A DNA stretch of 64,000 nt. Origin: Novosphingobium cyanobacteriorum. GTDB lineage: Bacteria; Pseudomonadota; Alphaproteobacteria; Sphingomonadales; Sphingomonadaceae. Location: assembly GCF_029436685.1 (NCBI RefSeq), contig NZ_JAROCY010000005.1:240785-304784 (forward strand), read 5' to 3'. The notes beneath the pieces were generated by a model. The model searched no databases and was not told where the DNA came from. It saw nothing but the letters and a program-made list of their open reading frames with translations. Position 1 is the stretch's first letter. Each line of letters starts with the position of its first letter. Position numbers and translations under genes: made by a program. Of the stretch, positions 37,330 through 45,794 are shown in pieces.

Positions 37330-37638
37330 ATGTCCCACGATCCCCTGTCCCGAATCTCTCCGCTGGATGATCCGCACAACGCGGCCCATGCCTGGGCACG
37401 GTTCCGGTCGATGATGCGCTGGGTGGGCCTGCTGAGCGCACTGGTGATCGCGGGGGTGTGGACCTGGCTGTATCAGGATGTGGGCTTCGCCTCGATCCAC
37501 CTCTACATCGCCACCGCGCTGGGCTTTGGCCTGATGATCATGCTGGTCGGCGCGCTGATGGGCCTGCTGTTCCTGTCGAGCGGCACGGGGCACGACGAGG
37601 CGATCGACGACCGGTTCGAGAACGACAGCTGGGGTTAA
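37330..37638 (+). CDS. small two-span membrane protein
   Basis: 102 residues: a polar N-terminus (MSHDPLSRISPLDDPHNAA), two transmembrane helices (about 32-50 and 59-82), and an acidic tail ending FENDSWG. Resembles uncharacterised sphingomonad membrane proteins; no function known. It is divergent from the CBS gene and convergent with the ferredoxin-like gene. Confidence 0.75.
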   Translation: MSHDPLSRISPLDDPHNAAHAWARFRSMMRWVGLLSALVIAGVWTWLYQDVGFASIHLYIATALGFGLMIMLVGALMGLLFLSSGTGHDEAIDDRFENDSWG

Positions 37639-37675
37639 GCGCGGATCGGATCGGGATGGCGACCAGCGCCGCCGA

Positions 37676-38044
37676 TCAGGCCGGCGGCTTTAGCCGGAAA
37701 TCCTCAACCGGCACGCCGCCGATCACGTGTTCCTGGATGATGCGTTCCAGCACTGGCGGGGTGCAGGAATGGTACCACACGTTGTCAGGGTAGACGACGG
37801 CGACCGGGCCGACGAGGCAGACGCGCAGGCATCCGACCTTGTTGCGCAGTATGCCCTGCGCGCCGCCGAGCTTGAGTTCGCCGAGACGTTTCTTGAGGTA
37901 GTTCCACGCCTCGTCACCCACGGCGCGGGGGGCGCACTTGTCCTTTTCCGGACCGGCGCAGAGCAGGATGTGGCGCTGCGGGTTGAAGCCGCCGAGCTGC
38001 TCCAATGCGCGTTCAGCCTGCAGAATCTCTTCGGAATTCGTCAT
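37676..38044 (-). CDS. thioredoxin-like [2Fe-2S] ferredoxin
   Basis: A 122-residue thioredoxin-fold ferredoxin. The four cluster cysteines are in [13 protein letters not shown] and [11 protein letters not shown], with [10 protein letters not shown] adding a further Cys. Electron partner unknown. Its ATG overlaps the stop of the thioesterase gene by four bases (38041-38044), so the two are coupled. The start at 38044 is fixed by that overlap. Confidence 0.88.
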   Translation of the reverse strand: MTNSEEILQAERALEQLGGFNPQRHILLCAGPEKDKCAPRAVGDEAWNYLKKRLGELKLGGAQGILRNKVGCLRVCLVGPVAVVYPDNVWYHSCTPPVLERIIQEHVIGGVPVEDFRLKPPA

Positions 38045-38469
38045 CGTATCATCCAGCTGTCGAAGGCGCCGCGCAGGGAATCGGGCAGCGGAGTGGGCCG
38101 CTGTCCATCCGTGCACACCACCACGGTGCGCGCCACGGCAACGGCGCGATCGCCCTGGCGCAACAGTTGCTGGATGGCAAAGCTGGTGCGACCCAGCGAG
38201 GCGGCACCGCAATGGCAGGTCATCGTGCCCGGGTAATGCGCCTGCGCAAGGTAATCGATGGCGACACTGGCCACCATGAACCGCAATTTCGGCCTTGCCC
38301 GGCCCACCCCCGCGGCCGCGTTGAAGCGGACGCGGCCATCCTCCAGCAGCGCGGCCATGGCCACGTTGTTGATGTGGTCATTCGGATCGAGATCGGCAAA
38401 GCGGGTGCCGATTTCGTGCACGAAGGGATAGCGCGCAGGATCGAGCAGCGCCGGATCGGGCTTGGCCAT
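38041..38469 (-). CDS. hotdog-fold acyl-CoA thioesterase
   Basis: A 142-residue 4-hydroxybenzoyl-CoA thioesterase-like protein. The active region is [20 protein letters not shown], with the D/N...H pattern of the family, and the core helix region reads LLEDGRVRF. It hydrolyses acyl-CoA thioesters of unknown chain type. It lies 14 bp after the S9 peptidase gene and is coupled to the ferredoxin gene, so the three may be one transcript. Confidence 0.85.
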   Translation of the reverse strand: MAKPDPALLDPARYPFVHEIGTRFADLDPNDHINNVAMAALLEDGRVRFNAAAGVGRARPKLRFMVASVAIDYLAQAHYPGTMTCHCGAASLGRTSFAIQQLLRQGDRAVAVARTVVVCTDGQRPTPLPDSLRGAFDSWMIR

Positions 38470-38483
38470 GGGTCCGCTTCGCC

Positions 38484-40634
38484 TTAATCCCGCCCGTCAC
38501 CGCGCAGCCAGCGGCCGAGCCATGAAAACACGGTGCGGTGCCACTGCAGCGAGTTCTTCGGCTTCAGCACCCAGTGGTTCTCGTCTGGGAAGACGAGCAG
38601 TTCGCTGGGCACCTTGCGCGTCTGCAGCGCGGTGAAGGCGGCGAGGCCCTGGGTATAGGGGATGCGGAAGTCCTTTTCGCTGGTGATAACCAGCATCGGC
38701 GTCTGCCACTTGGTGACGAGGTTCACCGGGTTCCACTTCTCATAGGCTTCGGGCGCCTCGAAGTAGGTCTTGCCGCCGTGCTCCCATTCGTCGAACCACA
38801 GCTCTTCGGTTTCATAGGCCATGGCGCGCGCATCGAAGACGCCATCATGCTGCACGATGCACTTGAACCGGTCGGGCCATGCGCCTTCGATCCAGTTCAT
38901 CATGTAACCGCCATAGCTGGCGCCCATGGCGCAGGCATTCGCCCCATCGATCTGGGTATCGAGCGCTTCGGCGGCGGCAAGGCCTTTCTGCAGGTCTTCC
39001 AGCGGCTTGCCGCCCCAATCCTGGTTGATCGCGTCAACGAAAGCCTGTCCGTAACCGGTGGAACCGTGGAAATCGATCGTGACTGCGGCATAGCCCTGGC
39101 TGGCGATGGTACGGGGGTTCCAGCGGAAAGACCACGAATCGTTGAACGAGCCCTGCGGGCCACCGTGGACCAGAAGGACCTCGGGCAGCTTTCCGGTAAA
39201 GCCGGCCGGCTTGACGATCTGGCCCCACACGGTGTCACCGTTCGCGCCCTTGAAGTTGAAGCGACGGGTGGAAACCTGTCCCTTGGCAGCAAGGCGGGTG
39301 GTGTTGAGATCGGTAAGGCGCACAGGCGTCTTGCCCGCTTTGCCGATATAGAGCTCGGCCGGGGTATCGATGGTGTCGCGCGCAAAGAGCAGGCGGCCAT
39401 CCTTCAGCGGGGTGACATGGCCGATGTTGCCTTCGCGGGTTCCTGCCAGCGACAGCCGGGTGACCTTGCCACTGGCGGGATCGATGCGGAAGGCGGGGGT
39501 GTCGAGCACATCTTCCGCCGTGGCGATCAGCGCCTTGCCATCGGGCGTCCACTGCAGCGAGGTGGGCGAGCGGTCCCAGTCCCCTGTCAGAGGACGCCAT
39601 TCCTTCGTCGTTAGGTCAAGCAGCCAGACATCCAGTTTGTCGCTTTCATAGCCCGGGCGTGTCATTGCTGCCCACGCCAGCCAGCGCCCGTCGGGGGAGA
39701 AGGCGGGCATGGTGTCGGTTGCCTTGTTCAATTCGGTCAGGTTCGTTGGCGCGCTGCCATCGAGCGCGGACCACCACAGGTCGACGTTCGTGCTGCGGGG
39801 CTCGTCACGGTCGGCCCGACGTGCGGCGAAGACGAGGGCGCTGGAATCGGCTGACCATGCGACTTCCGCACCATCGCCGAAGGGCTTGGTCGGGGCATCG
39901 CCGACGAGCGCACCTGCGCCAGCGGGGCCATCGGCAGGCTTGCCGGTGGCGGGATCGACCGCGCCCTGCGTGGTGAGCGCGAAGGTGAAGATGCGGCTGT
40001 AGTTGCCCGGTGTTTCCCATTGATCCCAATGGCGAACAAAGCCCGCACCATCGCGGTAAAGCCGCCCGCTGCCGGGGCCGGTGAGAGCGGCGTTGCCTTC
40101 CGCGCAGCCACCGAACGTGGCGCAATCGCGCGCCAGATCACCCCACACCGCAATGCGGCGGCCATCGGGCGAGAGCTTGAAGCCGGATACTTCGGCCTTG
40201 AAGGCGGAGACCTGCACGGGGGTGCCGGAGACCACCCCTGCGGCATCGAGCGCGACGGACCAGACCTGGCCGACTGCGTCGGATGCCGCATCGGGCTTGC
40301 CTTCGGCGAGGTAGTAAAGGCGGCCATTGCGATCGAACGCGGGTTCGCTTGCGCCATCGGGCAGGGGGAGGCGCACGGGCGGCTGGGCCGGCTTTGCCAC
40401 GCTTTTGATCCAGAGCGAGGTCGTCCGCTTGTAGCTCTGCGGATCAGTGACGGTTCGGGCAAAGACGACCCATGATCCATCAGGAGAGACTGCGGTTCCG
40501 CCAAGCCTGTCGAGCGTGACGAGGTCCTGTGCCGTCATCGGGGAGGCAGGAGCCTGGGCATGGAGGGCTGGAGCAGCCAGCAGGGCCAGCGCCGTCAGCG
40601 GAAGCGAGGCGATCGCGCGGGAAAGTGATGTCAT
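38484..40634 (-). CDS. S9-family prolyl oligopeptidase-like peptidase, secreted
   Basis: A 716-residue acylaminoacyl/dipeptidyl-peptidase-like enzyme. The signal peptide (about 1-26) ends APALHAQAP. A beta-propeller (WD40-like) covers about 40-460. The alpha/beta-hydrolase domain has Ser573 in GASYGGYM, Asp655 in EKDFRIPY and His687 in DENHWV. It should be a periplasmic peptidase acting on short peptides; the nearby POT transporter is a loose thematic match only. Confidence 0.92.
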   Translation of the reverse strand: MTSLSRAIASLPLTALALLAAPALHAQAPASPMTAQDLVTLDRLGGTAVSPDGSWVVFARTVTDPQSYKRTTSLWIKSVAKPAQPPVRLPLPDGASEPAFDRNGRLYYLAEGKPDAASDAVGQVWSVALDAAGVVSGTPVQVSAFKAEVSGFKLSPDGRRIAVWGDLARDCATFGGCAEGNAALTGPGSGRLYRDGAGFVRHWDQWETPGNYSRIFTFALTTQGAVDPATGKPADGPAGAGALVGDAPTKPFGDGAEVAWSADSSALVFAARRADRDEPRSTNVDLWWSALDGSAPTNLTELNKATDTMPAFSPDGRWLAWAAMTRPGYESDKLDVWLLDLTTKEWRPLTGDWDRSPTSLQWTPDGKALIATAEDVLDTPAFRIDPASGKVTRLSLAGTREGNIGHVTPLKDGRLLFARDTIDTPAELYIGKAGKTPVRLTDLNTTRLAAKGQVSTRRFNFKGANGDTVWGQIVKPAGFTGKLPEVLLVHGGPQGSFNDSWSFRWNPRTIASQGYAAVTIDFHGSTGYGQAFVDAINQDWGGKPLEDLQKGLAAAEALDTQIDGANACAMGASYGGYMMNWIEGAWPDRFKCIVQHDGVFDARAMAYETEELWFDEWEHGGKTYFEAPEAYEKWNPVNLVTKWQTPMLVITSEKDFRIPYTQGLAAFTALQTRKVPSELLVFPDENHWVLKPKNSLQWHRTVFSWLGRWLRGDGRD

Positions 40635-40738
40635 GGCATCGGCTTAACGCCTGCCACGGGCTTGGCAAGACAGCCGCTCCGCTTCGCAACGTGGTGCGGT
40701 TTTATCTGATTTTCGTGGCAATAATCTTGCGGCGAAGG

Positions 40739-41449
40739 TCAGTTCAGCGTCACGTATTGCGCAATGTCGGCCGTGCGCAGCCACAGCACCTGTTCATTGG
40801 GCACCGAGTTGGTCAGCGCATAGAACGCTGCGGCGCGTTGGGGGGCGAGCCCCATTTCGCGGTAATAGCGCAGGTAGGCGGCGTTGGCCGGATCGCTGGC
40901 AGCGAAGTCGCCGGGCTGGCGGCCGTCATCGTCTTCCCACGCGTGCACTGCGAATTCGGCATCAGGCGCGGCATGGCGAGTCGCGCCTGCAAGGAACAGT
41001 TCGACCGCGCCGGACCGAACCGAGCCGCCTGCCGGCACTTCGGTGGCGATGCCCCGTGCGCGGATCAGGCGTCCCACGGCGAGGTTGGCAGTATCGTCAA
41101 CGGTGCCGGGACAATCGACCATCTGCAGCACGGCGATGCCGGGGTAAGTGGCAAGCATGGCACGGAAATCAGCCGGGCTTCGTCCATCGGTTTCGGCGAT
41201 CAGCGCCGCATGGGTCTCGTCCACCACCATGAAGGGGCCGAACCGGGCGATGCCTGCAACCGGTGAGGAGGCGCCGGAAAGCGGGACCAGGCGGTCGCTT
41301 CCCGGCGCGGAATCCTCGTCGACCACCTCCACTGTGGTCGTCTCGGTCCAGCGCACGCCCTGTTCATCTGTCCAGGTGCGCACACTGACCTGCTGGGCGG
41401 ATGCAGGCAGGGCAATCAGGCACAGGAACAGGCACAGCAGGCGGCGCAT
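40739..41449 (-). CDS. periplasmic ClpP/crotonase-fold-like protein
   Basis: A 236-residue protein with a signal peptide (MRRLLCLFLCLIALPASAQ). The stretch VLQMVDCPGTVDDTANLAVG and GRLIRARGIATEVPAGGSVR resembles the ClpP-like periplasmic family (COG3904), where a Ser-Pro-Gly-Gly turn precedes an LGRLIR helix. Here that turn reads DCPGTVDD, and a catalytic Ser/His is not obvious, so it may be an inactive relative. It lies on the opposite strand to the comM-like gene. Confidence 0.55.
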   Translation of the reverse strand: MRRLLCLFLCLIALPASAQQVSVRTWTDEQGVRWTETTTVEVVDEDSAPGSDRLVPLSGASSPVAGIARFGPFMVVDETHAALIAETDGRSPADFRAMLATYPGIAVLQMVDCPGTVDDTANLAVGRLIRARGIATEVPAGGSVRSGAVELFLAGATRHAAPDAEFAVHAWEDDDGRQPGDFAASDPANAAYLRYYREMGLAPQRAAAFYALTNSVPNEQVLWLRTADIAQYVTLN

Positions 41450-41602
41450 GGTGCCACATTCGGCCCGCGCACTTTGCCGAACCGCGAAGGAACGCGGTTA
41501 ACAGCAACTGCCGGTTGGGCGAGATTTCGCACCGTTTTGGCGGAACGCCTTCCTTTGCCTCGCTGACTACGTAATGCTGCGTAGCGGAAGGGGTTCGCAC
41601 AC

Positions 41603-43111
41603 ATGGTCGCGCTGGTTTCGACGGTCGCCTATCTCGGGCTGGAGGCGCGCGCGGTGGAAGTGCAGTGCCAGATCGCGCCCGGCCTGCCGGCGTTCCGCGT
41701 GGTTGGCCTGCCTGACAAGGCGGTGGGGGAAAGCCGCGAGCGGGTGCATTCCGCGCTGGCGGCGATGGGCCTGTCGCTGCCGCCCAAGCGGATCACGGTC
41801 AACCTCTCCCCGGCGGACCTGCCCAAGGAGGGTTCGCATTACGATCTGCCGATCGCGCTGGCGCTGCTGGCGGCGATGGGCGTGGTCGATCGCGAGACGA
41901 TCTCGGAATACGTGGCGGTGGGCGAACTGGCGCTGGACGGGCGCATCATACCCAGTCCCGGCGTGCTGCTGGCCGCGCTGCACGCGGGCGGGCAGGAAAA
42001 GGGGCTGGTCTGCCCCATGGCGCAAGGGGCAGAAGCGAGCTGGGCCAGCGGCATCCCGGTAATCGCCGCGCCAGACCTGATCGGCCTGCTCAACCACCTG
42101 AAAGGCACCCACCGCATCCCCGCGCCACCGCAGGGGGAGGTCGAACCGGCGCGGCGCATGGCCGACCTGAAGCAGGTGAAGGGGCAGGAGACCGCCAAGC
42201 GCGCACTGGAGATCGCGGCAGCCGGGGGGCACAACCTGCTGATGATCGGGCCTCCTGGTGCGGGCAAATCGCTGATGGCGTCATGCCTGCCAGGTATCCT
42301 GCCCGACCTGACCCCGGCGGAAGCGCTGGAAGTTTCCATGGTGGCGAGCGTGGCAGGCACGCTGGAGGACGGGCGGATCAGCCGGGTGCGCCCGTTCCGC
42401 AGCCCGCACCATTCGGCATCGATGGCGGCGCTGACCGGCGGCGGGTTGAAAGTGCGGCCGGGGGAGGTGAGCCTGGCGCATCTGGGCGTGCTGTTCCTCG
42501 ACGAATTGCCCGAGTTCCAGCGCGCGGTGCTCGATTCGCTGCGGCAGCCGCTGGAGACGGGCGAGGTAACGGTCGCGCGGGCCAATGCACACGTGACCTT
42601 TCCGGCGCGGGTGCAACTGGTGGCGGCGATGAATCCCTGCCGCTGCGGGCACCTCGGCGATCCGGCACTGGGCTGCAGCCGCGCGCCGCGCTGTGCCGGG
42701 GATTACCAGAGCAAGATTAGCGGGCCGCTGCTGGACCGCATCGATCTGCACGTGGAGGTGGACCCGGTCTCCGCCGCCGACCTTGCCTTGCCGCCACCGG
42801 CCGAAGGGTCAGACGAAGTGGCGGCGCGGGTGGCGGCGGCGCGCGCGGTCCAGACGGCGCGGCTGGAGGGTTCGGGCAAGCGCAGCAATGCCGAACTGGA
42901 TGGCGACTTGCTGGACCGCTTCGCCACGCCGGACGAGCCGGGGCGCAAGTTGATGCTGCAGGCGGCCGAGGCGATGCGCCTGTCCGCGCGCGGTTACACC
43001 CGCATGCTGCGCGTGGCGCGCACGATTGCGGATCTCGCCGGGGCGGATACGGTGGGCCGGGTGCATGTGGCCGAGGCGTTGAGCTATCGGCGGCAGGCGC
43101 CCCGAGCCTGA
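41603..43111 (+). CDS. YifB/ComM-family Mg-chelatase-like AAA+ ATPase
   Basis: A 502-residue ATPase. The N-terminal Lon-substrate-like ChlI domain (about 1-160) holds VVGLPDKAVGESRERVHSAL. Walker A is GPPGAGKSLMA, Walker B is LGVLFLDELPEF, and sensor-type segments (PCRCGHLGDPALGC with a zinc-ribbon-like Cys set) precede the C-terminal helical part ARGYTRMLRVARTIADL. ComM promotes branch migration of recombination intermediates during transformation. It is convergent with the LytTR regulator gene, 12 bp apart. Confidence 0.93.
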   Translation: MVALVSTVAYLGLEARAVEVQCQIAPGLPAFRVVGLPDKAVGESRERVHSALAAMGLSLPPKRITVNLSPADLPKEGSHYDLPIALALLAAMGVVDRETISEYVAVGELALDGRIIPSPGVLLAALHAGGQEKGLVCPMAQGAEASWASGIPVIAAPDLIGLLNHLKGTHRIPAPPQGEVEPARRMADLKQVKGQETAKRALEIAAAGGHNLLMIGPPGAGKSLMASCLPGILPDLTPAEALEVSMVASVAGTLEDGRISRVRPFRSPHHSASMAALTGGGLKVRPGEVSLAHLGVLFLDELPEFQRAVLDSLRQPLETGEVTVARANAHVTFPARVQLVAAMNPCRCGHLGDPALGCSRAPRCAGDYQSKISGPLLDRIDLHVEVDPVSAADLALPPPAEGSDEVAARVAAARAVQTARLEGSGKRSNAELDGDLLDRFATPDEPGRKLMLQAAEAMRLSARGYTRMLRVARTIADLAGADTVGRVHVAEALSYRRQAPRA

Positions 43112-43123
43112 ACTATCTGGTGC

Positions 43124-43864
43124 CTACCGACCTGCCATTGCCTTGGCGTTGGGTAGGTAGGTGCGGCCGATGCGTTGCAGGGTGCCGTCGGCGAGCTCGG
43201 CGGACCAGACGCCAAGGCCATCGTGCTTCAGGCCGGCGATGCGATCGCGGCGGACGATGGTGGAGCGGTGGAGGCGGATGAAGCGGGTGGGGTCGAGCCG
43301 GTCTTCCAGCCCCTGGATGGTGTGAAGCAGCAGGTAGGAGCGTTCGCCCACGTGCAGCCGCACATAGTCCCGCTCGGCATCGATGCGATCGACATCCGAA
43401 ACCGCGATGCGGATCAACTCGCTGCGGTGGGGGACCCAGAATTCCTCGATCCACTGGCTGGGCGTGGGTTCGGGCGCGAGTTCGGGCCCAAGTCCTTTCT
43501 GGGCGCTGCGGCGTGCCTCGGCGCGGGCGACAGCGCGTTCGAGCCGTTCCTGGGCCACGGGCTTGAGTACATAGTCCACCGCGTCGCAGTCGAAAGCTTC
43601 CACCGCGAAATCGTCGTGCGCGGTCACGAAGATCACGGCCGGGCGATGCGCGGCGGTGCACAGGATGCGCGCCACCGAAAGGCCGTCGACCTCGGGCATC
43701 GTCATGTCGAGCAGCACGAGATCGGGGGTCAGCGCCTCGATCAGGCGCAGCGCCTGCGCGCCGTCGCTGGCGGTGCCGACCACCTGCAATGCCGGAATGC
43801 GCGAACACAGGATCTGCATCCTCTCCACCGCCAGCGGCTCATCATCCACGATCAGCGTCCGCAT
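43124..43864 (-). CDS. LytTR response regulator
   Basis: A 246-residue regulator: CheY-like receiver (about 1-120) with acidic pocket VDDEPL, phospho-acceptor Asp53 in LLDMTMPEVDG and the conserved Thr/Lys in FVTAHDDF and YVLKPV. A LytTR DNA-binding domain (about 140-246) follows, with IDAERDYVRLHVGERSYLL and FIRLHRSTIVRRD. The start at 43864 is used because it fits the receiver. It follows the histidine kinase by 20 bp and is certainly its partner. Confidence 0.93.
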   Translation of the reverse strand: MRTLIVDDEPLAVERMQILCSRIPALQVVGTASDGAQALRLIEALTPDLVLLDMTMPEVDGLSVARILCTAAHRPAVIFVTAHDDFAVEAFDCDAVDYVLKPVAQERLERAVARAEARRSAQKGLGPELAPEPTPSQWIEEFWVPHRSELIRIAVSDVDRIDAERDYVRLHVGERSYLLLHTIQGLEDRLDPTRFIRLHRSTIVRRDRIAGLKHDGLGVWSAELADGTLQRIGRTYLPNAKAMAGR

Positions 43865-43884
43865 CAGCCCCCCAACATCCTGAT

Positions 43885-45702
43885 TCAGCAGTCTTTCCAT
43901 ACCACAGGAAGGGTAAGGACGGTAGCGTAACCGCCAGCAGGCAGTGGCCCGCCTTCCGCGCTGCCCTTTTCCGCAAAGCGCGCTTCCAGCCGGTTGCGCA
44001 CGTTGGCAAGGCCGATGCCGGTGCCGCCCTCGGTCGCGCCACCGCCGGGGCCGTCATCCGCCACGGTCAGCACCAGCAGGCCTTCCGCCTCGCGCGCCGT
44101 GATGCGGATGGTAACCGGGCGCGTGGTGGCGGACACGGCGTACTTGATCGAATTTTCGACCAGCGGCTGCAGGATCATGCCGGGCACGCAGGCGTTTTCC
44201 AGCGCCGGCGGGATGTCGAATTCGCAGCGCAGCCGCTCGGGAAAGCGCACGGCCTCGATCTCGAGATAGGCGCGCTGCAGCGCGATTTCGTCGGCGAGCG
44301 GCACATCGGCGGTGGGATCGGCGGTCAGACTCTGGCGGTAGAAGCCCGACAGCGTCTGGATCATCCGCTCCGCCTGCTCGCTGCGCCCGACCATGACCAG
44401 CGCGGACAGCGAGTTGAGCGTGTTGAACAGGAAGTGCGGGTTGACCTGATAGCGCAGCGATTTGAGCTCGGCGGCCTTGGCGGCGCGGCGGTACTCGCCT
44501 TCGCGACGCTCTGCTGCGCGCGCCATCTCGCCATTGCCGAGCGCGAGGTAGAGCGCCGCCCAAGCGATCAGCAGGAAATAGCGCCCCAGTGCAACGTCGG
44601 TCAGCTGGCGCCACAGGCCCTCGTCCTTGTGCACCATCTTGGTGATGACGGTGACCTTTGATCCGGGCGCGGGCTGCGCAGTGGCGCTTGGCGAAGATTG
44701 CGGAGCGGGTTTGGCCGCGGCCCTTTCCGGCGCTGGCCCGGCAGCGGGCCGGGTTGCAGGCCTGGCGGCAGGGCGCGCCTGCGCGGGAGCCGCCTTCGAG
44801 CGCACGGACCGGGCTGCCGGCGCAGGCAATCCGGCAGCGGCCAGGGCATCCTCCACCGACTGGCGCGCTTCCTCCTCGGCTTCCTGCCGTGCCTCATCGG
44901 CCATGCCACGTGCCTGTTCGGCCTGGGCGCGGGCTTCCTCCAGATCGCGAGCGAGGTCATTCGCCTCATCCTCGTCGGTCTGCACCACCACGCCGTTGGT
45001 GCGGATTTCGGCGGTGCCATCGGCGTTGCGGCGGATCATCACCCCGCCCGGCGCGGTGAGGATAGAGCTGCCATCGGGATTCTTGCGGATCGCGATGGGA
45101 AAATCGGGAGCGGGTGGGGCTGGTGGGGCGGGTGCGGTGATCGGCGCCGGGGCAACCCGTGGAGCAGGAGGGGCAGGTGGTGCAGGCGGTTCCGGCACTG
45201 TCACCGGCGCGGGGCGGGCAGGCTGCACGGCATCGCCCATGTCCACCAGCACGTTGCCGGACAGATCGCGACGAATCTGCACCTTGGGCAGGTTGATCGT
45301 GATTGAATCGCTCGCCTCCGGCGCGGGGGCGGCTTCCTGCTTCGCCTTCTCTATCTCCTGCTGCAGCATTCGCGCTTCCACCGGGGCGAAGGCCTGCTGG
45401 TTGACAACCGCGAGGGCGAGGGCGGCGGGCAGCATGATCACCAGCGCCGCAGCCACGCGCACGCCCAGCGACCGGCCGTCGAACCGGCGCAGGACCGGCC
45501 AGGCGACCAGCGTCACCGCGATTCCGGCCAGCGTCACCAGCGCGCGCCGCCACAGCAGTTCGTTGAACTCGCCCATTTCGGCCACCAGCCCGCGCAGGGT
45601 GATCAGCACGAAGTAGGTGAGCCACAGCGCCACCGCCGACAGGATCACCTGTCGGGCGGGTGGATGGGGAAGGGGTTCATGCTCCGGTGCGGCGCTGGCC
45701 AT
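43885..45702 (-). CDS. LytS-type histidine kinase with long extracytoplasmic insert
   Basis: A 605-residue sensor kinase. Three transmembrane helices (about 18-36, 52-71, 82-100) are followed by a roughly 270-residue outer segment and a fourth helix (about 374-388). The kinase part has the His_kinase box with His423 in NPHFLFNTLNSLS, then N/G boxes LQPLVENSIKYAV and DDGPGG with GTGIGLANVRNRL. The outer segment is Pro/Ala-rich, with a coiled coil (about 245-290) and three related motifs (at 143, 205 and 223). No known sensor domain was recognised. It is cotranscribed with the LytTR regulator. Confidence 0.93.
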   Translation of the reverse strand: MASAAPEHEPLPHPPARQVILSAVALWLTYFVLITLRGLVAEMGEFNELLWRRALVTLAGIAVTLVAWPVLRRFDGRSLGVRVAAALVIMLPAALALAVVNQQAFAPVEARMLQQEIEKAKQEAAPAPEASDSITINLPKVQIRRDLSGNVLVDMGDAVQPARPAPVTVPEPPAPPAPPAPRVAPAPITAPAPPAPPAPDFPIAIRKNPDGSSILTAPGGVMIRRNADGTAEIRTNGVVVQTDEDEANDLARDLEEARAQAEQARGMADEARQEAEEEARQSVEDALAAAGLPAPAARSVRSKAAPAQARPAARPATRPAAGPAPERAAAKPAPQSSPSATAQPAPGSKVTVITKMVHKDEGLWRQLTDVALGRYFLLIAWAALYLALGNGEMARAAERREGEYRRAAKAAELKSLRYQVNPHFLFNTLNSLSALVMVGRSEQAERMIQTLSGFYRQSLTADPTADVPLADEIALQRAYLEIEAVRFPERLRCEFDIPPALENACVPGMILQPLVENSIKYAVSATTRPVTIRITAREAEGLLVLTVADDGPGGGATEGGTGIGLANVRNRLEARFAEKGSAEGGPLPAGGYATVLTLPVVWKDC

Positions 45703-45747
45703 CGTGCCGGTCTACCGCAGGGCGCACGGAATGCCAGTGCGCTGGTC

Positions 45748-45778
45748 GGCTGGATTCCGCCGTTGGTGGAATCCAGCC
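45748..45778. terminator. hairpin downstream of fumarase
   Basis: A perfect 11-bp stem, GGCTGGATTCC (45748-45758) and GGAATCCAGCC (45768-45778), 17 bp past the fumarase stop. No T-run follows on that strand, so it may end the transcript only with help. Confidence 0.45.
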
Positions 45779-45794
45779 ACCTGAAATGGCCGGA

